DNA of 64,000 nt from Saccharomycopsis crataegensis (lineage: Eukaryota > Ascomycota > Saccharomycetes > Ascoideales > Saccharomycopsidaceae), in assembly GCF_037102585.1 (NCBI RefSeq), contig NW_027043820.1, positions 1,088,501 to 1,152,500 on the forward strand, written 5' to 3'. This document shows, in pieces, positions 9,859 to 21,121 of the stretch (position 1 is the first letter of the stretch; each line of letters opens with the position of its first letter). Under the pieces are notes generated by a model, which was given only the letters and a program-made list of their open reading frames with translations, made no database searches and was not told where the DNA came from. The translations under genes and the position numbers were made by a program.

Positions 9859-11297
9859 ATGATTTTCAATCCAGAAATTGTTAATAGAGCGTTTATTCGA
9901 GCCGTTGTTAATTGGGTATGTCTTTGGATTCTTTACGAGAAATTCGCCTATAAGCGCTGTATTTCTAACTCCTTGTGTTTGATCAGCTATGCCAATTCAA
10001 TGAACGGGCAGTAATTCCAGGGCAGCAACTTAGGGAGATAATTACTCCCCAGTCCATCAACAAGATTTTAAAATCTCTCATTGACTCTTCCATAATTGAT
10101 TACTCATCCCAATATGATTATCATGATTTGACTTTAGATGAAGAGATTTTGAAGGTGAAGCTCAGATATTTTGAAGTTCTTGTAAACGTCATGACCCAAG
10201 AATTCATAAAGTGTAACACAAGAGTTATTAGTCCAAACGCAATACGATATGATGAGAATAGTATTGCCGATGGCGCTAATGTTCCTTATTCTAATGCTGA
10301 TAATTCTATATATGATAATTTTGGTGATGGATATGGAGCACCAATATATGCAAAGGATAGTTCCAATAGGCCTTTTGCTTCTGTAACTAGGCTTTCTGTG
10401 AGTGAATCGTACAAGAATGATAGGTTTAATTATTTTTTGAGATTTATTACTCCAGCAAAATTGTTCGCTATTGTTGGGGAAGATACTGTCTTGACTGACA
10501 ATGAATTGATTCAAATTCAGTCTTTATTTGCTCTTTTCATCGAGTTAGGAATACATTGCCAAAAGGCTGCCGTCTGTATTACCCTTTGTACTTTTCTTGA
10601 CGAGAATGACCGAGCTGAATTTCAAGTTTTTTTTGGCAGAAGCCCTGATGATACTGAGTTGAGCTTATCAGCTTATGATAATGAAATATCGTTAACAAAA
10701 GGAAATTTTAGTTTTGAGAGTGATTTCAAAAGCAAGGAATTATTATCTAGACTCTCTAAACTTGAAAACGATAATTTGCTTCTAAAAAATGAATTGCTGA
10801 TATCTAGAAGAAGGCAAGGGCTTTACTTGGAAAAAATAGCGGCAATGGAAGAATCAGCGAGAGCATATAAAAACAATAGTGAATGCGTTGACGACTTATT
10901 GAAAAAGTTTTTGGACAAACGGGATGAATTAGAAACATTGTATCAAGAAAACGAGGCTTTGTCGATTAAGGGTCAACAGGATAGAAGCAAGTACGAATCT
11001 ATGATTGAAGAATTGAAGGCTGAAATTTGCATATTGAAAGAAAAATCTAAGAGATTGTCGGAGGTGAAGGTATTACAAGATCTTGCACCTATGAAAAAAC
11101 TCTCAAAATCAATGGAGTTTCAAGCTGATGATTATGTTGAATCTTTGAAATGGGATTTAGATATCGCGAATAATTATATATTTGGTCCATCAATGGAGTT
11201 ATTGAGATCCCTGAATTTTGGAGGAGTCAAGGGGAATCATAAGGGCTTAATTTTCAAGAATAGAGGTAGAGAGATTCATAATTTGTTTGCGGAATAG
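9859..11297 (+). CDS. Uncharacterised coiled-coil protein, two exons
   Basis: Not recognised. Exon 1 is 9859-9915 (ATG, 19 codons ending in VVNW); exon 2 is 9987-11297. The intron has a GTATGT donor, TTCTAAC branch point (9963-9969) and CAG acceptor, and joins in phase 0, giving about 455 residues. Without splicing the long frame has no ATG at its left end, so the intron call explains the start. The N-terminal ~200 residues look folded and helical (AFIRAVVNW..). From ~residue 265 there is a long charged coiled coil (SRLSKLENDNLLLKNE, then EELKAEICILKEK). The C-terminus is short and globular. It could be a cytoskeletal or spindle-pole type protein, but that is only inference from the coiled coil. 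Confidence 0.75.
9916..9986 (+). other. Intron of the coiled-coil gene
   Basis: 71-bp intron with GTATGT donor, TTCTAAC branch point 17 nt before the acceptor, and a CAG end. It restores an ATG-led reading frame in phase 0. Confidence 0.8.
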
Positions 11298-11397
11298 AAA
11301 TGTTTTTTTTTTTTTTGCCATTGCACATAGTGTTTCAATAACCACTTGTATCATGTTATATGTCTGTGTGTGTTTTGATTACTGTTAGCTCTTAGAA

Positions 11398-11466
11398 ATA
11401 GTACAATCTTCCAAGATAAAATAGTACAATCTTCCAAGATAAAATAGTACAATCTTCCAAGATAAA
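11398..11466. repeat. Three tandem copies of a 23-bp unit
   Basis: The unit beginning ATAGTACAATCTTCC is present three times head to tail (11398-11420, 11421-11443, 11444-11466) with no difference I can see, about 100 bp after the coiled-coil gene stop. Confidence 0.9.
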
Positions 11467-13221
11467 ACAGGATGAAGTTCCAGTGGCTGAGTAAGCATCA
11501 ATTTATTCTAGAAAGAAAGATATGTTTCAGCAGACACTTTCCCTGTAAAGTGGAACGCGAATTATCTTTATACATCTGTTAAACTGATGACCCAATAAAT
11601 ACCAAGTTGCCAAAACTGGGTTTTCTCAAATGCAGAAACTCCGAATCCTAAAAAAGTAAAAAGTAGCATTAGCCTGGATAGGGTATGTATGCCTATGGTT
11701 GTTTCAAAAAAAAAAAGGATTACGATCGTGATTCTGAAAAGAAGGAAGCATTAAAATACCATGTGCTGATAATAATAGTGGTAATCGTGTTGTTAAGGCT
11801 GATGCTGATGTTGATGTAGCAAAACTGAACCAAATCTGTGATTCGATCCGAGAAGAAGAAACTCCAAATTCCTGATGCCGTTGCTTTACAGCCTTTGACG
11901 TCATTTGCTATGGATGGTGCAAAGCGTTTTCTTTTTCTTTTTGTTTTTTTTGGGGGAGGCGGGAATTTATCCAGAAGAAAGAACTACGGAAAAAAATATG
12001 GAGGGGATTACCATGACGATCTACAGTGTCAGCACTTGTGTGTACTGTGTGTACACCAAGAGGCAGCAGCAATACACACCTCCCTCCCTCCCTCTGATGA
12101 AGATTGGCTGGCGGCTTGGAATTCTCTAATGGCACCGCCGTATTGCCTCGCCACCCCCCTATGTAAACAAAAGAGAGGTTTTGTTTACATTTTCCCGAGT
12201 CATGAGAAAATAAGGGGAGTGTTTATGCTTTTGTGACACACGGCGGTGTCGGTGTTCTTTCTTGCTACTTACTGCCTGAGTTGAGTTGGGTGGTGTTTGT
12301 TAGGTATGGATGGATGGATGGATGGTGGATCCGAATTACTGACTCACGTCTATATCTATCTATGTAAACCACATGGGCTTGTTTGTGGTTGTCTGTATGT
12401 TTGATTGATTGAGAACCCCTTTGTTGCTTTTTTGCCCTGGAGAAAGTCATGCACCCCACACTTTCCCCGGATTATTGAATGCATATATATGCATCTATGG
12501 TTTTACGGCCACCAGGCAATCAGTCCCCCAACTTATCAATACACTGTCGTTTCGGTGTGATTCTCGACTTTTGGAGATGATTGTACGAGAACTGTTAATT
12601 CTACATAAAGTGTATCTATCTCTCTGTCTCCACTTCATATGGAAGCTTGCTTTTCTTTGCTTCTCCTCTGTTCGTCCCAGACCCCTCCCCTGCTAATTGC
12701 AACACCAACACCAGTAGATCTGACGTATCTCCCCTATTGTGATGGGAAAATATAGAATCTCAACACTTTCAAAAGGAGAAGAAGGAAATTCCTCACTACT
12801 TTGTCTCTCACATGCACACAAGTGCCGTAATTGTGCGGATCTAGAATTTCAGAGAAGCCATTCGCTCACCTCCCCCCCCTCACTTTTTTGGCGGGCACTG
12901 GAAGAACTCTTTTTCCACTCGTTTTTCTTTTTCTCTTTCTCGGGAAGTATTATTGTTTTCGGTTTTGATCACTTCCCGATGTAACTAGATTTGAATGCTC
13001 TAGTTATACTCTTATATTATATTAAACTGTACTGTACTTCATATAGTATGTTAGAGAAGCACCCTGATCTGGACAGATAAACGATTTTCGCGTTTAATTT
13101 TCTAATAGACTCCCCGAGCCACTCCTAGCCAAAATGGAATAACATCACTCGAAAGTTATTAAGTGCGTCAGAGTGACGGCACCTTGCATACAGAGGTCAC
13201 AACCCAATATCTTGGGCCAGC

Positions 13222-13228
13222 TATATAA
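13222..13228 (+). promoter_or_regulatory. TATA box of the hexose transporter
   Basis: TATATAA lies 120 bp upstream of the ATG at 13348, a usual spacing in yeasts. It is the only good TATA in the proximal promoter. Confidence 0.55.
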
Positions 13229-13347
13229 ATCCTGGGAATCCCTGCTACTCTAAAAATGTCAAAACCATTCAACAGATTCATCATCCTCACATTTTACATT
13301 TATAAATACTTATTTTCTTTTTTCCTAACAAATAAAAGATAAAAAAA

Positions 13348-15015
13348 ATGTCTGCTGTTAAACCCAAAAGTTTCATTAGGCGTTTCGTCAATGTCGAAGA
13401 AAAGGGAGATGAATCGGCTTTCATGGCCATTTTTGTTGGTGTTTTTGCTGCTTTTGGTGGTATTTTGTTCGGTTACGATACAGGGACCATTTCTGGTGTC
13501 CTTGCTATGGACTACGTGCTTGAGACATTCCCTGATACTCCTGGAATGTTCACCTCTTCTGAAAATTCTTTGATCGTTTCCATCTTATCCCTTGGTACAT
13601 TTTTGGGCTCCCTTGTGGCCCCATACTTCAACGATTGGATCGGCCGTCGCTTAACATTGATCCTATCTTCGCTTATTGTTTTCAACTTGGGTATCATTTT
13701 ACAAACTGCTTCCACCGGTATTCCATTACTTGTCGCTGGTAGAGTGTTTGCTGGTCTTGGTGTCGGGTTGATTTCCTCTACTGTTCCATTATACCAATCT
13801 GAATGTGTTCCAAAATGGATCAGAGGTGCTTTGGTTTCTTTTTATCAATTCGCAATCACCATTGGATTGTTGTTGGCCAACATTGTTAATAATGCCACCC
13901 ACAAGATGAACAATTCGGGGTCTTATAGAATTCCGATCGCCATTCAATTCCTCTGGGCTTTGATTTTGGGTATCGGTTTCATTTTCTTGCCAGAATCCCC
14001 TAGATTCTGGGTCAAGCGTGAAAAGAAAGAAGAAGCATTGAATTCCTTGCACCGTTTAAGAAGATTGCCTGTTGATCATCCTGAAGTGATCGAAGAATAT
14101 GAGGAGATTAGAGCAAACCATGAATATGAAATGTCTCTTGGCTCTAGTGGCTGGTTGGACTGCTTCAAATCTAGTAACCATCAAAGATTAAGAATATTTA
14201 CTGGTATCTCTTTGCAAGCTTTGCAGCAATTGACCGGGGTTAACTTTGTGTTCTACTACGGGGTGACTTTTTTCAAGAACGCCGGTATCAATAACTCCTT
14301 CTTGATTTCTGTCGTTTGTAACGTGATCAATTGTGTTTGCACTATCCCTGGGATTGTGCTTGTTGAACTTTTGGGTAGAAGACCATTGATTCTTAGTGGT
14401 GCATTAGGGATGTTTATTTCTGACTATATTGTTTCCATTACTTCTGTTGCATCCAATGATTCCGGAGCATCTAATAATGTGATGATTGCATTTATTTGTA
14501 TCTTTATTGCTTTCTTTGCTGCCACTTGGGGCCCAATCTGTTGGGTTATTGTTGGTGAAATTTTCCCATTACGTGAGTATTATCTTAACTTTATCACTAT
14601 TACTTTTAAAGAAAACATTTTCTTTTCAAAAACATACTAACAATTTAAAAAAAAAGGTGTCAGAGCTAAGAGTATTGCTTTGTCCACTTCTTCCAACTGG
14701 CTTTGGAACTTTGGGATTGCCTATGCAACCCCATACTTGGTTGATCTGGGCCCAGGTAACGCAGATTTAGGTCCAAAAGTTTATTTTATTTGGGGTTCTT
14801 GCAATTTATTGTGTTTGATTTTCGGTTGGTTCTTCGTTTATGAGACTAAGAACTTGAAATTGGAACAGATCGATGAGTTATATGACACTTGCAAGCCTTG
14901 GAAATCATCCAAGTTTGTCCCAACTACTTATTTGGGTAATCATGCTACTAATGAAGCTGGAAGTTATGAAGCTGACCCAAAGTTGGAACTTGACCATTCT
15001 GATTCCAGAGTCTGA
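13348..15015 (+). CDS. Hexose transporter (MFS sugar porter), two exons
   Basis: Exon 1 is 13348-14572, exon 2 is 14657-15015; spliced length 527 residues, usual for Hxt/Rgt2-Snf3-like porters. Seen: FGYDTGTISG in the first membrane segment, DWIGRRL (RxGRR loop), FLPESPRFW after helix 6, QQLTGVNFVFYYG in helix 7, WGPICWVIVGEIFPLR at helix 10, TSSNWLWNF, and ETKNLKLEQID near the end. Twelve membrane helices are expected. The C-terminal tail is short, so this is a transporter and not a long-tailed glucose sensor. The acceptor joins L-R to V-R-A-K-S, which restores the family reading. CTG 14746-14748 is at YLVD-x-GPGN, a position I recall as Ser/Thr/Lys-like in homologues. Confidence 0.9.
14573..14656 (+). 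other. Intron within the hexose-transporter gene
   Basis: 84-bp intron: GTGAGT donor, TACTAAC branch point (14635-14641), acceptor AAAAAG at 14656. Splicing in phase 1 rejoins the conserved PLRVRAKS segment. Unspliced reading would end soon after with the last two membrane helices missing. Confidence 0.92.
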
Positions 15016-15822
15016 TCTCTATAAAATGGATACCCTTTTTTTTTTTTTTTTTCCTTTTGCTAAATGAGTTTTATTTCTTTTTTATTTCTTTTTTATTTCT
15101 TTTTTATTTCTTTTTCATTTCTTTTTTTTTTTTTTTGTCCATCTACGTTTCTTCCTTTGTATCGTTGTATATTTTTTCTACATTTATATATAGTCTTTTT
15201 CTTTTGTTCTACTTTTACTTGGATAATGTGGGAATTATTAAATTTACGTATTTTATTTTTATTTTGTTATTAAGCTTAGCATCATCTAACTCTCCAATTA
15301 TAGGCAGTTTTTTGACGAAATTTACAGAGGTCTTATCACAGTATATGGATCATCTGGTTTAAATTTCAAGTTTTTTTTTTTTTATAAATGTATATACGCT
15401 TGTAAATGGCAAATAAAATGAAATAAATCGAAAATTAAAGAAAGGAATTGAATTGAGTTGAGTTGAGTTGCGACAAAAGGCCTGGCCTACCTAGCATTCT
15501 GACATAGATATTGGAGAATTCGAGAAAAATGTTGTGATTTCTGATGCCTTTCAAATCGACAATTTGCGCTTCCTCCATCCATTTTTCTTTTAATTCTTTT
15601 CCAAATAAGTTTATTTCACTATTATTTCCCATTTGTTCTTTCTCTTCACCGATTTGACATGTTGATATATGTAATGTAACTGCACCAAAAAAAGAATCAA
15701 CCCGTGACAATTATAATAATAGGAAAAAAAAAAAAAAGAATATTACAGGTTACATGTACGCATAATAATAATAGCTTGACGAATTCAAAGGGAATAGTCA
15801 ATCCATTAATTACCGAACAGAA
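15016..15822. other. Intergenic DNA with a T-rich decamer repeat
   Basis: Contains a minisatellite of roughly TTTTTTATTTC units (about 15069-15130) just after the transporter stop, followed by AT-rich sequence and the promoter of the next gene. A short GAGTT/GATTG repeat lies near 15449-15470. No gene was seen. Confidence 0.5.
15069..15130. repeat. Imperfect tandem repeat, T-rich ~10-11 bp unit
   Basis: Five or so consecutive copies of a TTTTATTTCT-like unit, then a T tract. It lies in the 3' region of the hexose transporter. Confidence 0.7.
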
Positions 15823-17028
15823 ATGTCCTCGGACACTCTTGGTGCCTCAATCAACAAGCTCATCAGAGATCGAAATCGTCGTCGAGCCTCATCAGTTTCT
15901 AACCATCAATTACCACTTCAATTAGTGCTCAAAAGACTTGCAATAAGGCTCATCAATGCGAAAATATTTAGGGTCATCGTTGTATCGATAGTATTTTTGA
16001 TCCTAGCGATGAAGAACTCCGAAAAAATATACTACAAGTCCCTTGATATATTTGATCCCATTCATGTCAGTGAGCCATCGAAATTATTCAATAGCGGTAT
16101 CGACATGTGCGAGAAATACCTGCTTATAAGCGATGATGGAAAATCATTGTATGATTATAGTAAAACCAAGAGCAGGGTGATGGATCCTGAATTTGAAGTG
16201 ATCACGTATGAAGATTTGTACCATAATTCTAATAGAAATAAAGATAGCGTTGATGAGAATTCTGATCTGCCCAATAGTACCGTGGCTGCTGGATCAGTCA
16301 AGGATTCATTTTTCTTTGCTGCATTATTGGAAGACTCGACCGTTCAAAATTTCAAAAGTTTAGTCAATCGATTGAGTAAAGTTGATATCGATGGAAGTTT
16401 AATTACTGTGGCAGTTTTGTTGCAAGATAGTAATGTTGATGATGGAAGCATTGAAGCTTTTCTCGATAATTACTTCAGATTGAGCGATACCAATGTTCGA
16501 AATTTCAGAAAATTCATTTTAATCAACCAATATTCCGAGCAATTGCAAAGTGGAAATTCCAGAGAGTCAAAAAATGACGGTGGGGGGCTCACAAATAATC
16601 AACGGCTCAGCCAAGAAGTCAAGCTAAGTAACTTGAGAAATTTCTTGGTGAACACTGGGATGACTACAGAGCGGTACCTCATATCTTTAATAAATTGGAA
16701 TGGATTTGATCCAGTGGCATTTAGCGCTCTCAAACCAGATATCGCCTCAACTAAACAAAAAATTTTAGTTGGATACGAGCCAAAGGGCAATACCGAGGAA
16801 GATGATGACGATGATCATCATGATCCGCCAGGATCACTGCCATTCACCGTTCAGTTTGTGGCGATGAAGAGTGTAATTTTTAACCAAGGTATACAATTCA
16901 ATAGAATATTGCTCAATGGCAATTCTTGGACTCGTGGTGAATTGGCTGCTGGTTTACTTACTGAAGTAGAGAATTTATGTTATCAAGCAGATGCTATTGG
17001 CATCAGCTGCAACTTTGTTTCAGTGTGA
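15823..17028 (+). CDS. Unrecognised type II membrane protein, possibly a glycosyltransferase
   Basis: 401 residues from ATG 15823. The N-terminal ~45 residues are basic (LIRDRNRRRASS), followed by one membrane segment (~47-63, IFRVIVVSIVFLILAM) and a large lumenal part: the topology of a Golgi enzyme. The lumenal part has an alternating strand/helix feel (e.g. LITVAVLLQDSNVDDG) and an acidic DDDDDHHD patch near residue 328. I cannot match it to a family. A distant relation to the Mnn9/Anp1/Van1 group is possible because of its plan and the position of its C-terminal GELAAGLL segment, but no DxD-type motif in the right setting was found. Treat as hypothetical. Confidence 0.7.
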   Translation: MSSDTLGASINKLIRDRNRRRASSVSNHQLPLQLVLKRLAIRLINAKIFRVIVVSIVFLILAMKNSEKIYYKSLDIFDPIHVSEPSKLFNSGIDMCEKYLLISDDGKSLYDYSKTKSRVMDPEFEVITYEDLYHNSNRNKDSVDENSDLPNSTVAAGSVKDSFFFAALLEDSTVQNFKSLVNRLSKVDIDGSLITVAVLLQDSNVDDGSIEAFLDNYFRLSDTNVRNFRKFILINQYSEQLQSGNSRESKNDGGGLTNNQRLSQEVKLSNLRNFLVNTGMTTERYLISLINWNGFDPVAFSALKPDIASTKQKILVGYEPKGNTEEDDDDDHHDPPGSLPFTVQFVAMKSVIFNQGIQFNRILLNGNSWTRGELAAGLLTEVENLCYQADAIGISCNFVSV

Positions 17029-18302
17029 TTTCGCATTAAATCCTTTTATTAGATTTCCCTTAATATTCTACTTATCTTATAGATAACCACTTGTTTGTTT
17101 GTTTGTTTTACTTAGCTAGTCATCATACCCATGTTATGTTCCTGTTTTGTTTTCGTTATTTAATTCATCTTTTTTTTTTTTTTTAAGATTTCAACCAGTC
17201 TTTTATTTCTCACACTACTGACTAGCCCTTGTTTGCATGCTCTGCTGCTCTCGCTGAGGTATATTTTTTGCTATTATAGACTGCATACTTTTCTTGTTCA
17301 TTAGCATAAATACGCCTTTTAATGTATTTGAATTAAAAAGTTGTTCTACCCCTAATCCAGGGTATTTTTGTGTGGACTAACTCTTGAAGTCTATATTTTA
17401 TTTATTTTTTGATTTGGAGTATTTTTTAGCTTGAAACAAAAAATCTCTTTTTCCATTTTTTAGATCATTGAAGGATAATCAAGGAATTACCCATGTCATA
17501 CCGCTCACTCGTTATTTGGTCTAATCAAGCATTTGGGCTTTCCAAGTGTGATTCTCAGCAATAAATAGTGAATTGCTGTCATGTCAGGCGCAAGCAATGG
17601 TGCTTTCCTCATGTTCACTACTTATAGGATCTTGGGTGTTTCAAACTGCCCAATCATCTGCCGGAAGCAGGTGGGACGGACCAGTAGCACAAGATGATAC
17701 CATCACATATATCGGGAACGAGAAAGCTCATGATTTATTTTGATCCTAATTCTGGGAGTCACAACAGACATGAGGAGATATGCCTGATTAATCCGACAAT
17801 TATTACAGGAAATAGAATAGATATATATATGATATCTGATATTAGATCATCATCCGCTGCGTGGTTAGCGGCACTGGAGAGAAAAAACTAGGCTTTTTTG
17901 TGAGTGAGTGATTCGATTTAAAAAAATCAGAAGATGCCCTTCCTCATGGGCATTATTGAGAAATAGTGGAACAGGAATAACGGGACATTATTACAACCTT
18001 TATTTATTTTCTACCAAGTTTTATACATGCCGGTTGTAGGGAAGAGTTGCTTTGAACTAACAAACTAAATCTTTCTAAGTTATTTATACGGAGCTTTGAT
18101 TTTGATCATCACGAGCTTCCTCAGTGTGAAGAGAACTATATTTATACCCGATCGATCGACTCCATTGGATTATTGTTTTTTCCAATTAATCAATAAATAA
18201 TCTACGGATTTTCATTTTATTGTTGTCTCCTTGTCTTTTTGTCTTTTTTTTTTTATTTATTTATTCGTTTTTTTATTTATTTTCCTATTATCGTTGGTCA
18301 CA
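17029..18302. other. 1.27-kb intergenic region, no gene recognised
   Basis: AT-rich, with a GTTT repeat near 17093-17107 and a T tract near 17172-17184. It includes the upstream region of the 18303 gene. I looked for tRNA-type A and B boxes and found none convincing. Confidence 0.45.
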
Positions 18303-19181
18303 ATGGGTAAGGAAAGAAAAGCCATGGATCTATCAAACTTGTCGAGCAATTTACCGCCTCAAATACCAGCTACCGAGTCACAAATATCTGATCTTGATAA
18401 TAAATTGACACAAGAGTTCAAATCGGCTGCTAATTCAGTAGCGGCGCTATATCGGTTGTCGAGTGCTAAAAATGCCATGTTGAGACATAAAGGATACCTA
18501 GATTGTTTGGATGACTTGTTGAATATGATCAAACTACATCGGGCCACCATAACCAGGAGAATCCGAGCCAGAAATGACCAGTCAGGGAGACCAGATTTTG
18601 ATGGAGAAGGAGGAAACAGCGATGGAAATATGAGTATGGACAACGATGACGATGAGATGGAACATGGGATGAGCGAGTTTGATATTGAAAGTTGGTGTTT
18701 AACGAAGAAGGCGGAACTAATGGGAGGTGAAAATATCAATCGAGGAATAATTTTTGATGATGACAATGATGATGTGAAAGAAGATATTAACGGTGGGGAA
18801 GCGGATCAATCGGCGGTGAATGATGACCTTGCGGAAAATACTGGGAATGAACCTGTCACCGATGAAAATGGAGTGATTCACTACGATTTTAATATGAACA
18901 TGCCGGTTAATCAAAAATTTAGAGCATCTATGCCACTACTCAGTGTTGATAGGACAAGGAGTGCTAGAGGTCATGGTTACTTCACAAAGCCTACAAGAGT
19001 GACTAATATCAAGAAGCCAAATAATGAAGAAGAGGGCCAATTTAAGGCTTCTCAAGAAATATATCTAAATCACCAAAAGCTGAAAATCGATAGGGATGGA
19101 TCTGTTATTAATAGCCATAAAGAGGAAACTGATCACCCAGAGGAAACTGTGGCTAAAAAAATGAAGTTTAGCACAAACTGA
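18303..19181 (+). CDS. Conserved small acidic protein, possible HAPSTR1/C16orf72 (DUF4588-type) relative
   Basis: 292 residues from ATG 18303 (MGKERKAMDL). The frame is open further upstream but only with a non-ATG codon and a T-rich, leader-like stretch, so the ATG was chosen. Residues ~35-80 form a helical block (EFKSAANSVAALYRLSS, then GYLDCLDDLLNMI), the only part that looks conserved and reminiscent of the HAPSTR1/C16orf72 family core. The middle is Asp/Glu/Asn-rich and disordered. A C-terminal KKMKF patch could be a nuclear signal. The family link is from memory of the motif and is tentative. Confidence 0.7.
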   Translation: MGKERKAMDLSNLSSNLPPQIPATESQISDLDNKLTQEFKSAANSVAALYRLSSAKNAMLRHKGYLDCLDDLLNMIKLHRATITRRIRARNDQSGRPDFDGEGGNSDGNMSMDNDDDEMEHGMSEFDIESWCLTKKAELMGGENINRGIIFDDDNDDVKEDINGGEADQSAVNDDLAENTGNEPVTDENGVIHYDFNMNMPVNQKFRASMPLLSVDRTRSARGHGYFTKPTRVTNIKKPNNEEEGQFKASQEIYLNHQKLKIDRDGSVINSHKEETDHPEETVAKKMKFSTN

Positions 19182-20902
19182 TATGCTTAGTTATTATATG
19201 GATCAATCGAGCATATTATTTGCTTAATATTGGGGCGGATTCATCAGCAATTAACGGACCTTCTTTATTCTGATTTTTCATCTATTCATCACACAAGCAT
19301 TTACACTGAAAGGATGAGAACAAAAAAAAATAATTATGGCTTTGCTCAATTCCAGTAGGTCATTTCATGTAGCGGTTATTGTGTACAGAATCCTCATATT
19401 CCAACCCCAAAAATTTCCTGAAACATATTGACTGTTTCTTTTACAGAAATACTCCTCACTGTTATAGGACCCTCAATTCTTGCATTTTTTTTTCCCCCTC
19501 TATATATACATCTTTTTCTTTTCTTTTCTTTTTTTTTTTGCTGCTTGCTCCCATATCCCCCATTTGCATTAATGAGCCAATCATTTATATTATAATTTCA
19601 ATCAATGTCTAATCACGAGTCTCTTATAAGGCGATGTATTGGTCTATATATCTTGAATTTTGTAGGAAGCTTTAGTGGTATATTTAATATACTAGATTAT
19701 TATATATGCTAGGGCTAAATTTATGCGCATGATAGGCATATATATGAACGGTCAAATTTTTTTAAAAAAAAATTTTCTTTCCCAAAGAGCGAAAGAATAA
19801 TGGAATATCCGATATTACTGTGAATATAGTTTGTAATCTACGTTATAGAGAAAAGATATTACTTGAAATATAATTGGATATGTCAATTCTTTTTTCTATT
19901 TCTTTTTCTTTTTGTTTGTACACCGATTTACAGGAAATCAAATACGTGTATGGAAAGTGATCCGTAGTTTTGTAGCTGTATAATTAATATTTACTAGCTG
20001 ATATTTTACAAAATAGATAAATCCATAGAAACAAGAGAAATATACTTCAAGCACGAAAATTTTGCGATCGGTATTGTGAGAAGGGGGGAGCTTGGGGCAG
20101 ATTGTTTGACTTGCTTTACAAATGAGGTAATGTTGATTGGCTGATTTTTACAGAGATCACTAAAGATGGGACCATGCCCCACTGTGAGCAGTGAAAAGTG
20201 GTGATTCTTTAACTCTTTCTGGTCTTTTGTTTCTTTGAATATCTTTTTTTTTTTTTTGATTGATCTAGAAATCTCATATCGAATTTGGAAATTTAATAAC
20301 ATGATGGTCGTCAAGTCATGATATTGACGTCGTCGCACGGAGATGCTCAAGAAAAAAAAAAAAAAAAGTCCGTTAAGTATAGATAGATGTAAGCCTCAAA
20401 TGAAAAAAAAAAAAAAAAAGAAAATTGAGGCCAACACCGTAGTCTTGCCAGTAATCTGTCGACTTTATTCTTTTCTTTAATTATTGTGTCATTACTTTGA
20501 TCATCCTGATGGCGATGCAATTCTGTTTTCTTTTCTTTTCTTTTTTTTTTTTCTCCGTCCTCTTCAGACTGCCAAGCACTGCAAACTGAAGACAATACAA
20601 AAACACTCAAGAAGTTTAAAGACAACATAAAATATCTAGAAAAACAAGAAAAATAATAGTAAAGGGTAATAGAAAAGATCCTCTTAGAAAGTTCAATAGA
20701 AGGACATAACTAGTATACAATTAGAATGAATAAAATAAAATAAACAAAAGAAAGTAAAACACGGAATACTCGGCATCCACGATGAGAAATAAACCGCAGC
20801 AATCTATAGTACAGATGGGTATTTGATGATTCAGTGGACTTGATGTAGTGGAGGTAAAAGTAAGAATTGGGAGAGGGAAATCAGATATGGAACAGAACAG
20901 AA
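19182..20902. other. Gene-poor intergenic DNA
   Basis: About 1.7 kb of AT-rich sequence with several A/T homopolymers (e.g. 20246-20258, 20350-20366, 20403-20420). Short frames are made of homopolymer-coded Lys/Phe and are not credible. No RNA gene was recognised. Confidence 0.45.
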
Positions 20903-21121
20903 TCAGCTTCGACTAGGTAACTGGAATGTCAAGTTTGAATTTGTCGACGAGCAAGTGGACGAAGCTCTTGATTTTGACACACTACCTGAAGTTGATCCGC
21001 TTGAGTCGGAATATTGGCATTGCTGCTTCATTTGACAACGATTCAAATAATCTTGTTTTTCATTGAAGTTTGCAAACTTGTAATTGCAATTGCTCTTCGA
21101 GGAGCTCGTGAAAAACCCCAT
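20903..21121 (-). CDS. Possible small gene, 72-residue Ser-rich protein with myristoylation-like start
   Basis: ATG-led frame MGFFTSSSKS.. ending in ..LPSRS. The start M-G-x-x-x-S fits the N-myristoylation consensus. Residues ~13-35 include Cys, Tyr and charged residues (NEKQDYLNRCQ), and the rest is Ser/Thr-rich. Codon use looks like its neighbours and the frame is not homopolymer-derived. The nearest gene on either side is more than 1.7 kb away, so it has its own space. No family recognised. It could be chance. Confidence 0.4.
   Translation of the reverse strand: MGFFTSSSKSNCNYKFANFNEKQDYLNRCQMKQQCQYSDSSGSTSGSVSKSRASSTCSSTNSNLTFQLPSRS

Larger units (their letters stand above)
11298..13347. 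promoter_or_regulatory. 2-kb upstream region of the hexose-transporter gene
   Basis: An unusually long regulatory-type gap between the coiled-coil gene and the sugar-transporter gene. It has several C-rich patches (e.g. around 12150-12165, 12685-12695 and 12870-12882), a GATG-type repeat (~12306-12325), a TATATAA box at 13222-13228 about 120 bp before the ATG, and a 23-bp tandem repeat at 11398-11466. Long promoters are common for glucose-regulated transporter genes. Small frames inside look random. Confidence 0.55.

Noticed and set aside
11838-12236. 132-residue and neighbouring frames in the transporter promoter
   Set aside because: Overlapping on both strands with skewed composition from T and C runs; no protein features.
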